A stretch of 64,000 nucleotides of DNA from contig CAYWKU010000004.1 of assembly GCA_964459325.1 (NCBI GenBank), positions 98,908-162,907 on the forward strand, written 5' to 3'. Shown one piece after another: positions 1 through 7,564 of this stretch; position 1 is the stretch's first letter; each line of letters begins with the position of its first letter. This DNA comes from CAYWKU01 sp964459325. Its GTDB lineage: Bacteria > RBG-13-61-14 > CAYWKU01. A model generated the notes under the pieces. It was not told where the DNA came from. It did no database searches and saw nothing but the letters and a program-made list of their open reading frames with translations. The position numbers and the translations under genes were made by a program.

Positions 1-633
1 GTCCGGGGGCACGCTCCATCTGCGGGGCGGTTTCAGCATGTAGGCCGAAACGTGGTCGGGCCTCATCTCGACGGCGCGTTCCAAATCTTTTTCCCAGTTA
101 TCAAAGGTCTGGCCGGGCATCCCGAAGATGAGGTCGATGCCGACCGCATCGAATCGGGCCCCCCGCGCCGCTTCAACGGCTGCAAGGGTTTCCTCGGGGG
201 AATGGAGCCTTCCGAGTATTTGCAGGTTTTTCCGGTCGGTGGACTGGACGCCGATGACCACGCGATTCACCCCCGCTTTCCGCCATGCCCGCATGTCTTC
301 GGCGGAGGCAGTGGCGGGGTTTACTTCCAGGGTTATTTCGATATCGGGGGACAATTTGCAGTTGTGGTCAACCGCTCCTATGACCTGTTCCACCATCCAC
401 GGCTCCATAAGGCTGGGGGTGCCGCCGCCGAAGTAGAGGGTGCGGGCTTTGAAATCGGAATCCGAAACGTTCCCGAAGCGGTTCAGCTCCTTCACAACCG
501 TATCAATATACGACCGGCGGTCAACGGGGCTGTCGTCGTAGGAGGTAAAATCGCAGTAGGGGCATTTTTTCAGGCAAAAGGGGAAATGGACGTATATGCC
601 GAGGGGGGGATGGAAATAATTATTTGTTGTCAT
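1..633 (-). CDS. hemW: HemW-like radical SAM protein (partial, C-terminus off the window edge)
   Basis: Radical SAM protein of the HemN/HemW family. The N-terminal 211 residues are present and the C-terminus lies beyond base 1. Cys20, Cys24 and Cys27 form the CxxxCxxC cluster-binding motif (FCLKKCPYCDF). It is followed by a GGGTP motif near residues 69-73, a SAM-contacting element of this family. Cys27 is followed by D-F rather than x-C, which fits HemW (heme chaperone) better than oxygen-independent coproporphyrinogen oxidase HemN. The ATG at 633 is chosen because the reading frame starts directly at the family's usual G-I-Y-V-H-F-P-F beginning. It reads away from the mla operon in the same orientation, separated by 74 bases holding a palindromic repeat. 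HemW versus a related HemN paralogue cannot be settled without the C-terminus. Confidence 0.85.
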   Translation of the reverse strand, partial: MTTNNYFHPPLGIYVHFPFCLKKCPYCDFTSYDDSPVDRRSYIDTVVKELNRFGNVSDSDFKARTLYFGGGTPSLMEPWMVEQVIGAVDHNCKLSPDIEITLEVNPATASAEDMRAWRKAGVNRVVIGVQSTDRKNLQILGRLHSPEETLAAVEAARGARFDAVGIDLIFGMPGQTFDNWEKDLERAVEMRPDHVSAYMLKPPRRWSVPPD

Positions 634-676
634 GGGACTTCATCATGCCGGTGTGGGCGCCGGAGTTACCGTTTTG

Positions 677-696
677 CAAGGGGTTGAAACCCCTTG
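677..696. repeat. CAAGGGG-type palindrome, copy 1
   Basis: CAAGGGGTTGAAACCCCTTG, an inverted repeat between mlaD and hemW. The same family recurs at 3381-3404, 3621-3640, 3644-3663 and 61304-61323. No T-run follows on either strand, so it is not a classical intrinsic terminator. Confidence 0.8.
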
Positions 697-707
697 TCCG
701 TTCTCCA

Positions 708-1613
708 TTATTTCCGTATGAGTTTGTAGGGTTTTTTCTTGAGCAACTCGGTCAACTCCACCAGGTTCCGGGAGATTTTTTCCAGGTTGTCCATGATTTT
801 CTTGATATCCTCCCGGTTTTCCTCCACCGGCCCGGAAACGGATTTCTGGATAAGTTCAACCTGCTCGATAAGCTGCTCGGGGGTATCCCTGAGATTCTGT
901 ATGGTGGTATGTATGTTGGCGCGGTTTTCGGCCATGAGCCTGTTCATATCTTTTGTGAGTTTGTTCATTTCCGCCACGGTGGTGTTAACTTCGCTTGTTA
1001 TTTCCTTCAAATCCTTCAGGGAGCTGTCGATATTGGGCGAGTTGCGTTTTACGATGGCGTCTATTCTGGTGGAGGCGTTCTGCATGTTTTCCACGGTGTC
1101 CATGAGGTTCTTTTTGAATCGGGGGTCGCCGGTGATTTCCTTTATGTCCCGGGTGATGGACTTTACATCCTCCACAGCTTTCACGATGGTGTCGGTAAGC
1201 TCGTCCATTTTGAGGCCTTCTTTCCCCTCCAGGACGTCGCCTTCCATAAGCGAGGGGCTGTCGGCGCTTCCCAGGCCCATGTCCACGTAGCGCTCTCCCA
1301 CCAGGGGGCTTTTAATGCTCACCTCCGAGTCCCTCTTGACTATGGTTTCCCTCAGCACCTTGAGGGTCAGCATAATCACGTTCCCCCTGTCGCGCTTGAC
1401 CTCGATATCGTCCACCTTGCCTACGACCCTTCCCGCCTGCATCACGGGAGTGCCGCGCTCCACCCCTTCAACTTCCTCGAATTTCACCTGCACTTCCTTT
1501 TTGGGCCGGAACAGGTCCTGAATGTTGCTGGATAGCGCCACCATGCCCACAAGGAGGGCCACGGCGATTACCACCACCAGCCCCGCGCCTATTTCATGTC
1601 GCCTGTATTCCAT
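708..1613 (-). CDS. mlaD: MlaD-like MCE-domain protein
   Basis: Membrane-anchored MCE protein, the periplasmic lipid-binding part of an Mla-type ABC transporter moving phospholipids between inner and outer membranes. The 301 residues show one N-terminal membrane helix (about 8-28), an MCE domain (about 36-115, with the G-T-P-V-x-x-x-G-x-x-V-G-x-V pattern near its start) and a long helical, probably coiled-coil C-terminal region. It is the last gene of the mlaE-mlaF-mlaD operon and its ATG lies 5 bases after the mlaF stop. The helical tail is longer than in E. coli MlaD (about 180 residues), which resembles longer MCE proteins that form tubes. The family call is firm; the substrate is inferred. 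Confidence 0.9.
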   Translation of the reverse strand: MEYRRHEIGAGLVVVIAVALLVGMVALSSNIQDLFRPKKEVQVKFEEVEGVERGTPVMQAGRVVGKVDDIEVKRDRGNVIMLTLKVLRETIVKRDSEVSIKSPLVGERYVDMGLGSADSPSLMEGDVLEGKEGLKMDELTDTIVKAVEDVKSITRDIKEITGDPRFKKNLMDTVENMQNASTRIDAIVKRNSPNIDSSLKDLKEITSEVNTTVAEMNKLTKDMNRLMAENRANIHTTIQNLRDTPEQLIEQVELIQKSVSGPVEENREDIKKIMDNLEKISRNLVELTELLKKKPYKLIRK

Positions 1614-1618
1614 TTTGC

Positions 1619-2464
1619 CTACTCCAGGAGAGTTCTCTTGTACTCCTCGGCGCTTTTGCGCATCGGAATCGGGCCTTCCGGCGAGCCGTGCAGAAACTGC
1701 TGCACCAGCGGGTCGGAACAGGCTTCAATCTCCCCCGGCGTGCCTTGAAAGTATACCTTTCCTCCGTACAGCAGCGCCAACCGGTCTCCCACGCTTTTCG
1801 CGCCTTCCATGCTGTGAGTGACCACCACGCTGGTGATTCCCAACAGCCGCGTCAGGTCCACTATCAGCTTGTTTATCATGCCTCCGACCACCGGGTCAAG
1901 CCCGGCCGTAGGCTCGTCGAAAAACACTATCTTCGGGTCGAGGGCTATGGCCCGGGCGATGCCCACGCGCTTTTGCATTCCCCCGGAAAGCTCGCGGGGG
2001 TACATTTCCTCGAACTCGCTCAAGCCCACCTGGTCGAGCTTCATCTTCACCATGATGCCGACTACGGTTTCGTCCAGTTGGGTATGCTCACGGATGGGCA
2101 GGGCCACGTTATCCCCCACCGTCATGTCTCCGAACAGGGCGACGTTCTGGAAGAGCATGCCCATGCGCTTTCTCAGCTCGTTCAGCTCGCCTTCATTCAT
2201 TCGGGTAATATCGTTATTTTCGATGACGACCTTTCCCTTATCGGCCTTTAAGGCGCCTATCATGAGCTTCAGAAGAGTGCTTTTGCCGCCGCCCGAGCCG
2301 CCGATTATGGCCGTGATGGAGCCGCGCGGCACGTCGAGGTTCACGTCGCTTAAAACCTCCCTGTCGCCGTAGCTTTTGGTGACGTTTTCCACCGATATGG
2401 CGGGGGGTTGAACTTGCTCCTCCCCCGTTTCCGTCCCCCGTGTTTTTTCTTCATCCGACGGCAT
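1619..2464 (-). CDS. mlaF: MlaF-like ABC transporter ATP-binding protein
   Basis: ATPase of the Mla lipid transporter. It has Walker A GGSGGGKST (near residue 55), signature LSGGMQKR, Walker B IVFFDEP and the switch His in VVVTHSM. The length of 281 residues is typical, with about 25 extra N-terminal residues rich in Glu and Gln. The start overlaps the 3' end of mlaE by 14 bases and the stop is 5 bases from mlaD, so the three are probably translationally coupled. The ATP-driven transport role is established for the family; direction and lipid specificity are not visible here. Confidence 0.93.
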   Translation of the reverse strand: MPSDEEKTRGTETGEEQVQPPAISVENVTKSYGDREVLSDVNLDVPRGSITAIIGGSGGGKSTLLKLMIGALKADKGKVVIENNDITRMNEGELNELRKRMGMLFQNVALFGDMTVGDNVALPIREHTQLDETVVGIMVKMKLDQVGLSEFEEMYPRELSGGMQKRVGIARAIALDPKIVFFDEPTAGLDPVVGGMINKLIVDLTRLLGITSVVVTHSMEGAKSVGDRLALLYGGKVYFQGTPGEIEACSDPLVQQFLHGSPEGPIPMRKSAEEYKRTLLE

Positions 2465-3263
2465 AGAACACCCCGGTGATTACCGCGTCGGCAACGATGA
2501 TGAGCAGCGTGCTGGTCATGACGCTGAGCATGGTGGCCCGTCCCACCTCCTGGGCGCCCCCTTCCACCGTAATCCCCCTGTAAGTTCCTATCATGCTGAT
2601 TATGATTCCGAACACAAACGCTTTGAGCAATCCTATAAATATATCCGAATTGGCCAGCGCGTGCACGGTGTTCACCCAGTAGCGGCTGATGTCTATTCCG
2701 AGGCCGAAGGTGCCCACCACGAAGCCTCCGAACAGCCCCGTGGCGTCGGCGATTATGGTAAGGCACGGCAGCATTATGGCCGCCGCCAGCACCCTCGGGG
2801 CCACCAGGTATCCCACCGGGTCGATGGCCATAACCTCGAGCGCCAGGATTTCTTCGTTAACCTTCTGGGTGCCGAGCTTGGCGGTAATACTGGCTCCCAC
2901 CCTCCCGGCGAGCACCAACCCGGTAAGCAGCGGGGCGAGTTCCCGGGTGATTACCAGGGTTACGAAAGCGGGCACGCTGGTTTCCGCGCCGAGCGGCTGA
3001 AGCTGGCTGGCAAGCACGAAGACTATTATCAATCCGATGGAAAAGCTGGTTACAAGGATGATGACTATGCTGTGGGTACCTATCTCGTCAAGCTCGTCGA
3101 AAAGCCGCGGCAGGCGCAGCTTTTGCCCCCGAAAAGGGTTTATGAGCAGATGCCTGAGCACCGCCGCCCCCAGATATATCAGGTCGGTAAGGCCCTCGAG
3201 AAAATTGATGACCCACCGGCCGATATAACCCAGAAACCTTACTATTGCGCTATTCTCCGCCAC
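2451..3263 (-). CDS. mlaE: MlaE-like permease
   Basis: Integral inner-membrane permease of the Mla ABC transporter (MlaE/YrbE family), 270 residues. Hydrophobic helices are visible around 60-85, 95-120, 145-180, 195-220 and 235-265. Family features include the conserved Glu-rich loop after the middle helices (KVNEEILALEVMAIDP) and the end segment with R-G-I-T-V-E-G-G-A-Q-E-V-G-R-A. It is the first gene of the mlaEFD operon. The preceding 427-base gap carries clustered inverted repeats and probably the promoter. No MlaA, MlaB or MlaC homologue is adjacent. Confidence 0.92.
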   Translation of the reverse strand: MAENSAIVRFLGYIGRWVINFLEGLTDLIYLGAAVLRHLLINPFRGQKLRLPRLFDELDEIGTHSIVIILVTSFSIGLIIVFVLASQLQPLGAETSVPAFVTLVITRELAPLLTGLVLAGRVGASITAKLGTQKVNEEILALEVMAIDPVGYLVAPRVLAAAIMLPCLTIIADATGLFGGFVVGTFGLGIDISRYWVNTVHALANSDIFIGLLKAFVFGIIISMIGTYRGITVEGGAQEVGRATMLSVMTSTLLIIVADAVITGVFYAVG

Positions 3264-3380
3264 CTGTAGATGCCAACCCCGAATTTAACGGTAATTTCAG
3301 GACATACCTGTCCAAAAACGGTTTTGTAATTGGACAGCATATCCCTGTTTCGAGCATGAGCATTTTTCACAAGGAGAACA

Positions 3381-3404
3381 GACAAGGGGCTTAAGCCCCT
3401 TGTC
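3381..3404. repeat. CAAGGGG-type palindrome, copy 2 (perfect, 24 bp)
   Basis: A perfect 24-base palindrome centred on CTTAAG, with arms reading GACAAGGGGCTT. It lies within the gene-free region upstream of mlaE and is the longest perfect copy of the family in the window. Confidence 0.85.
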
Positions 3405-3620
3405 CGGGGCTTTTCGAGAAGTTTTTTGAATGAAATCGCAGGAATTTGCTATGACCTCCTATTTTGGACAGCATATGCCACACAGAGTGAACCAGGTTTT
3501 TGGATTATTTGCATACTCTAATAAAATCAGGGACTTAACCCGTCCAAAATGGCTATTTTCGGGTTATTTTGGACAGTAATGATTTCAGGAGAGCATTTTT
3601 CGAACTTTCCTGTGGACGGA

Positions 3621-3663
3621 CAAGGGGCTTCAGCCCCTTGAACCAAGGGGTTAAAACCCCTTG
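3621..3663. repeat. CAAGGGG-type palindromes, copies 3 and 4 in tandem
   Basis: CAAGGGGCTTCAGCCCCTTG (3621-3640) and CAAGGGGTTAAAACCCCTTG (3644-3663) sit 3 bases apart, just downstream of the STAS gene stop. The two loops differ while the stems are kept, the pattern expected of a dispersed hairpin family. They could stabilise or end the rsbU-like/STAS transcript, though no T-run follows. Confidence 0.8.
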
Positions 3664-3690
3664 TCTGAGTTTGCGACATATTCCGCAAAT

Positions 3691-4032
3691 TCAAAGTCCC
3701 GCAAGGGCTTCTTCCACCGTTTCGTAAATATCGAAAATTTCGTTGACGTGGGCTAGCTCGAAGACGTCCTTCACCGAAGCGCTCAGGGCCGCCAGCCTGA
3801 GTTTTCCGCCGTTTTTCTGTATGGTCTGCCACGCCCTTACGAGGGTGGCGATGCCGCTTGAGTCCATGTAGCTGACCTCCGACAGGTCGACCACGGTGGC
3901 GCCGGCTTTTGGTTTCTTGCCCTCGATATAGGGGGATATTTCATCCCAGACCTTGCCGGAGGTGCTCATGTCCACCTCGCCCTCCAGCTTAACCTTCAGC
4001 ACCTTTCCTTCGAGTTCGGCCTTTACGTTCAT
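3691..4032 (-). CDS. STAS-domain anti-anti-sigma factor
   Basis: Single STAS-domain protein of the SpoIIAA/RsbV type, 113 residues. In partner switching the dephosphorylated form binds an anti-sigma kinase and frees its target. The phospho-acceptor motif is D57-S58-S59-G60 in the segment VSYMDSSGIATL, so Ser58 or Ser59 is the likely site. Its ATG overlaps the stop of the upstream phosphatase/kinase gene as ATGA (4032-4029), so the pair is coupled and very likely functions together. No sigma factor gene is nearby; the output could be a sigma factor elsewhere or a non-transcriptional target. Confidence 0.9.
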   Translation of the reverse strand: MNVKAELEGKVLKVKLEGEVDMSTSGKVWDEISPYIEGKKPKAGATVVDLSEVSYMDSSGIATLVRAWQTIQKNGGKLRLAALSASVKDVFELAHVNEIFDIYETVEEALAGL

Positions 4033-5771
4033 GAGCCGGCCTCCCGGCGGGGAAGCTTCTTGGTGAGCGTCAACAGGGTGCCCACTCCGAGGCCGGTGTC
4101 GTAGTCCACCGAGTCCATGACTTCGTTGAGGAAGTGAGTGCCCAGGCCGCCCGGCTTGACGTCTTCCAGCTCGCGCGGCTTTATCTTTTCGGTGTCGGGG
4201 GTTTCCCCGTAATCCCGGATTTTGATTTTAAGCTCGGATTTTGAAGTTTCCATCATGAAGTCGATTCTCTTTTCGGTGTCTCCCTTGTAGCCGTATTTAA
4301 TGATGTTGGAAGTGGCTTCATCCACCGCCAGCACTATTTTCCGGGACTGGCTTTCGGTGAATCCCAGTGAGCCGATGAAGGTTTCCACGTTTTTGCGAAC
4401 CAGCGACAGGTAGCCCGGGTCGCTGGGCACGCTTAGCGATATATTCTCCCCGGCCTTTCCCACTCCGGGGCGCTTGCCGGCGGGGGCCTTTTTCTTTTTC
4501 GCAGCCCCCCTGGATTTGTTGGCCTTGACCAGTATGAAGGTCAGGTCGTCGTGCTGAGGGGTGTCGGTGACGAAGGAGTTGATTTCCTTGAGCATGTTGG
4601 ATTTTATCTGCTTTGCGGTGGAGTCGGCTTTTCCGGAGACGATTTTTTCGATTTTCTCCAGCCCGAACTCTTCTCCGGCGGCGTTTCGCGCTTCCATGAG
4701 GCCGTCGGTGTACAGCAACAGGGAGTCGCCGCCCTCGAAGGGCACCGCGTCCTGGCTGAACTCCCTTCCGCCGGCGATTCCCAGCGGTATCCCCTTCTCC
4801 ACTTCCAACCTGTGCACACTCCCGTCGGCTTTTACCAGCACCGGCGGCAGGTGCCCGGCGCTGGAGAAGGTTATGCGCTTTTTGAGGGTGTCCAGAATCA
4901 CGAATCCCAGGGTCACGAACATACCCTGCTGGCTGCGCGCCGCCAGCAGGCCGTTGACCTTCGCCAGTATATCCTTCGGCTCCTCCTCGGTGAGTGATAT
5001 GAAGCGGAAATCGCTCATCAGCCGCGCCATGAAAAGCGCCGCCGGCACTCCCTTGCCGCTCACGTCGCCCATTATCAGTCCCACCTGGTCTTCGGAAAGG
5101 GGTATGAAGTCGTAGAAATCGCCCCCCACTTCCTGGGCGGCCTTGTAATAGGCCTCGAACTGGTAGCCGCTCACCTTTGGCGGAGCCGAGGGCAGAAAGC
5201 TTTCCTGCACCGTCCGGGCGATATGGAGGTCGCGCTCGAGCTTCTGCTTGGCCAGCACTTCCTTGTGGTAGATGGCGTTGGTTATGGCAACTCCCGCCTG
5301 ACCGGCCAGGGCCAGGAGTATTTCTTCATCTTCGGTTTCAAAGACGGCGTCGGCCTTGCCTTTTTTGTTGAGCACCTGTATGACGCCGACGATTTCGCCG
5401 TCGTTGTTTTTGAGCGGAACGCACAGGATGGTTTTGGTGCGGTAACCGGTTTTCTTGTCCACTTCGGGGTTGAAGCGCGGGTCGGAGTAGGCGTCGGGTA
5501 TGTTTATTATCTCGCCGGTTTTTGCCACGTGGCCGGCGATGCCTTTCCCGACGGGAAAGCGTATTTCGTCCGCGCCCTGTGCGATTTTGCTCCATAGCTC
5601 GTCGGTGTTTTTGTCCACCAGGAAAAGGCTGCTCCGGTCGGCTTCCATGACCTTTGTGGCGTACTTTATTATCAGGTCGAGCAGGCTGTCCAGCTCCATG
5701 TTGGAAGCCAGGCGCCGGCCGATTTCGAGAAGCACCATGAGCTTACCGGCTTTCTGCTCAGACTCTTGCAT
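4029..5771 (-). CDS. GAF - SpoIIE/PP2C phosphatase - HATPase fusion (RsbU-RsbW type)
   Basis: Signal-input protein of a partner-switching system. In order: a GAF sensor (about 15-165), a short coiled linker, a PP2C/SpoIIE phosphatase (about 185-395, metal-binding Asp motifs VGGDFYD and MGDVSGKG), a Lys/Ala-rich linker (about 398-430), and an HATPase_c_2 anti-sigma-kinase domain (about 435-570; DEATSN N-box, RDYGE, PGGLG). The phosphatase would dephosphorylate, and the kinase phosphorylate, the STAS protein encoded next with ATGA overlap. The frame opens at a TTG at 5786, but the ATG at 5771 is preferred because GAAAGGA lies 6 bases upstream (580 residues). Having both opposing activities in one polypeptide is known but less common than separate RsbU and RsbW. 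Confidence 0.9.
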   Translation of the reverse strand: MQESEQKAGKLMVLLEIGRRLASNMELDSLLDLIIKYATKVMEADRSSLFLVDKNTDELWSKIAQGADEIRFPVGKGIAGHVAKTGEIINIPDAYSDPRFNPEVDKKTGYRTKTILCVPLKNNDGEIVGVIQVLNKKGKADAVFETEDEEILLALAGQAGVAITNAIYHKEVLAKQKLERDLHIARTVQESFLPSAPPKVSGYQFEAYYKAAQEVGGDFYDFIPLSEDQVGLIMGDVSGKGVPAALFMARLMSDFRFISLTEEEPKDILAKVNGLLAARSQQGMFVTLGFVILDTLKKRITFSSAGHLPPVLVKADGSVHRLEVEKGIPLGIAGGREFSQDAVPFEGGDSLLLYTDGLMEARNAAGEEFGLEKIEKIVSGKADSTAKQIKSNMLKEINSFVTDTPQHDDLTFILVKANKSRGAAKKKKAPAGKRPGVGKAGENISLSVPSDPGYLSLVRKNVETFIGSLGFTESQSRKIVLAVDEATSNIIKYGYKGDTEKRIDFMMETSKSELKIKIRDYGETPDTEKIKPRELEDVKPGGLGTHFLNEVMDSVDYDTGLGVGTLLTLTKKLPRREAGS

Positions 5772-5920
5772 ACGAGTTCCTTTCAAAGGTCATAACTGAC
5801 GGGAATTGAAGCTTAATCAGTTTAGCCCAGCGAAAATTGAATGTCAAAGGGGAAAGGAAAACGGAATAAGAAAAAAACGCATCAGGGTTGGTTTTTTACG
5901 CGACGGTTTTCGGTTGGGAC

Positions 5921-6898
5921 TTATTGCTTTTCATCCCACATATTTGATTGTAAATAGGTAGCCAGATTGACCTTTTCGTTGGTGATTTTCAGTTTTCGGC
6001 GAATGTTTTCCCTGTGGCGGTTGACCGTAGTTGCCGATACTCCCCTGAGTTGAGCGATTTCCTTCGTTTGAAATCCGTTTCGAATCATGTTGCATATGGA
6101 TATTTCGGTAGGGGTCAGGGAATGGCATGACTGTGAAAGGTGATTTACAAACGGTGAAGTTATCTCTTCCAGGTTGGTTTTCAGCATTTCGACGTATTTA
6201 ATCTGCGCCGAAGGCAGCTTTAAGGCCATGGCCTGTAAGATGGGCATAAGGATTTTATCCACGTTGTCTTTCATGTACCTGTAGATTTCCTGTTTTTCTT
6301 CCTCGATTCTTGCCAGTACGGTCCGCAGGGCCGTGTTTGATTCCTGTAAGGCTTTCCGCTCGATGGTCAGTTGTTTGTTCATGTCCTGTAATTCCAATTC
6401 GGCGGATATTCTGGTGGCGATAGTGCTTATTTGTTCCGCCAACGCGTCCAGCAGCGCCCGTTCTTCTTTCAGAAACGGTCCCTCGTCCAAAGGGGGGCGC
6501 TCTTCCTTGTAGAATATGGCCACTTCTCCCACGGGTTCCCCGTAAACGTAAATCTGCGAAGCCTGTCGCCAGTTGGTGATTTTGAACCCTTCACTCGTAT
6601 ATGTTTTTTCCCTGTATACGATTCTGGCGCAGGTAATCTCGGGATATTGCCATGAATAGGGAAGAAAATTGACCAGCTCGCTTAAAAGCTCGTCAACCGA
6701 GTTAAAATGGCGTTCGGCCAACTGCGAAACGCCGTATAAACAGTTCAACTCCTTGATGCGTTCGCGTAAAGCCCTGGCAACCGTTGCCTGCTCCGAGTCT
6801 TCGTTGAAAGGAATTCGCCACAGTGACGCCAGTTCGGACGCTGGGAGTTGAAATTTAGTACGGTTTTTCCCGGAAGCGGGCTGCCTTTTGTTCTTCAT
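5921..6898 (-). CDS. LuxR-type HTH regulator with N-terminal sensor region
   Basis: Transcriptional regulator of about 325 residues. The C-terminal 60 residues form a LuxR/GerE helix-turn-helix (LTPTEISICNMIRNGFQTKEIA, then VSATTVNRHRENIRRKL). The first 190 residues resemble a GAF-like sensor, followed by a helical segment (about 190-235). No receiver domain is seen. A GTG at 6919 is possible, but the ATG at 6898 is preferred because AGGAGG ends 5 bases before it. It is divergent from the NuoE/F/G-like operon across a 177-base region, which makes it a plausible regulator of that operon (inference). The ligand is unknown. Confidence 0.85.
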   Translation of the reverse strand: MKNKRQPASGKNRTKFQLPASELASLWRIPFNEDSEQATVARALRERIKELNCLYGVSQLAERHFNSVDELLSELVNFLPYSWQYPEITCARIVYREKTYTSEGFKITNWRQASQIYVYGEPVGEVAIFYKEERPPLDEGPFLKEERALLDALAEQISTIATRISAELELQDMNKQLTIERKALQESNTALRTVLARIEEEKQEIYRYMKDNVDKILMPILQAMALKLPSAQIKYVEMLKTNLEEITSPFVNHLSQSCHSLTPTEISICNMIRNGFQTKEIAQLRGVSATTVNRHRENIRRKLKITNEKVNLATYLQSNMWDEKQ

Positions 6899-7075
6899 CC
6901 CCTCCTCCTGCGAGTACACACATCATATATGCATTCTATGTGAATTATCTGCATACCTTTAATGCCCAGAAATTATGTGCATTTTGCTTGCAATCGTTCC
7001 GTATTTCCTTAACGAGTTTATCTCATAAAATCAATGCAATCAACCTTAAAACCGATTTTACCAGGGGAGGTTTAA
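6899..7075. promoter_or_regulatory. Divergent intergenic region with an inverted repeat
   Basis: The region between the LuxR-type regulator and the nuoE-like gene must contain both promoters. It holds TATGCA and TGCATA half sites 16 bases apart (around 6927-6956) and a nearby TGCAT/GCAAT pair, which are candidate operator half-sites. AGGGGAGG precedes the nuoE-like ATG. The operator idea is inference only. Confidence 0.35.
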
Positions 7076-7564
7076 ATGTCGAGCTTTAATTTCGATTCGA
7101 TTCTGGAGGGTCGCCGCAGCCAGCCTCATCAGCTGATTGAAGTATTGCAGGACGTTCAGGAGCAGTGCGGTTACATACCCGAGGAGGCCATAAGGGCCGT
7201 ATCGGAGGGGCTGGGGGCGCCGCTCATAGAAGTGTACCGCGTGGCTTCCTTTTACAAGGCTTTCAAGCTCAAACCCGGAGGGAAGCACCAACTCACCATA
7301 TGCATGGGAACGGCCTGTCACGTGCGCGGCGCAAAGCTTCTGCTCGACCAGGCCGTCGGGCAGTTGGGTGTCGAGGACGGGGAGCCGACGAAGGACGGCC
7401 TCTTTTCCATCGAGCGCGTCAATTGTCTCGGGGCCTGCGCGTTGGGGCCGGTGGTTACCGAAAACGGCTCGTACCACCACCACATGAGCCCCGGCAAGGT
7501 GCGCAAAATGATTAAATCGGTATATCAGAAAGAAAAGAGGAAATCGAAAGATGGCCAGGCTTAG
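7076..7564 (+). CDS. NuoE/HoxE-like [2Fe-2S] subunit of an NAD(P)H-linked diaphorase
   Basis: Thioredoxin-fold [2Fe-2S] subunit of 162 residues. The four cluster ligands Cys76, Cys81, Cys117 and Cys121 (C-x4-C-x35-C-x3-C) match NuoE and the HndA/HydC subunits of NAD(P)-linked hydrogenases. The N-terminal half is the usual helical bundle (EQCGYIPEEAI, VYRVASFYKAF). It passes electrons between the flavin subunit and partner clusters. It overlaps the next gene by 14 bases, so the two are co-translated. It is first in a three-gene operon with no linked catalytic hydrogenase or formate dehydrogenase. Confidence 0.92.
   Translation: MSSFNFDSILEGRRSQPHQLIEVLQDVQEQCGYIPEEAIRAVSEGLGAPLIEVYRVASFYKAFKLKPGGKHQLTICMGTACHVRGAKLLLDQAVGQLGVEDGEPTKDGLFSIERVNCLGACALGPVVTENGSYHHHMSPGKVRKMIKSVYQKEKRKSKDGQA

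Larger units (their letters stand above)
3264..3690. other. Gene-free region with clustered short repeats upstream of mlaE
   Basis: No coding region seen. The region lies between the STAS gene end and the mlaE start. It holds CAAGGGG-type palindromes at 3381-3404, 3621-3640 and 3644-3663. It also holds five occurrences of a TGTCCAAAA/TTTTGGACA word: ctgtccaaaa at 3309, ttggacagcatat at 3330, attttggacagcatat at 3461, gtccaaaat at 3542 and attttggacagtaat at 3566. Some of these are arranged as inverted pairs. It may hold the mlaEFD promoter, but no convincing -35/-10 pair was found. Confidence 0.6.

Noticed and set aside
6950..7075. Sigma-54 promoter before the nuoE-like gene
   Set aside because: A TGCATTTTGCTTGCA stretch looks similar, but the essential GG of the -24 element is missing.
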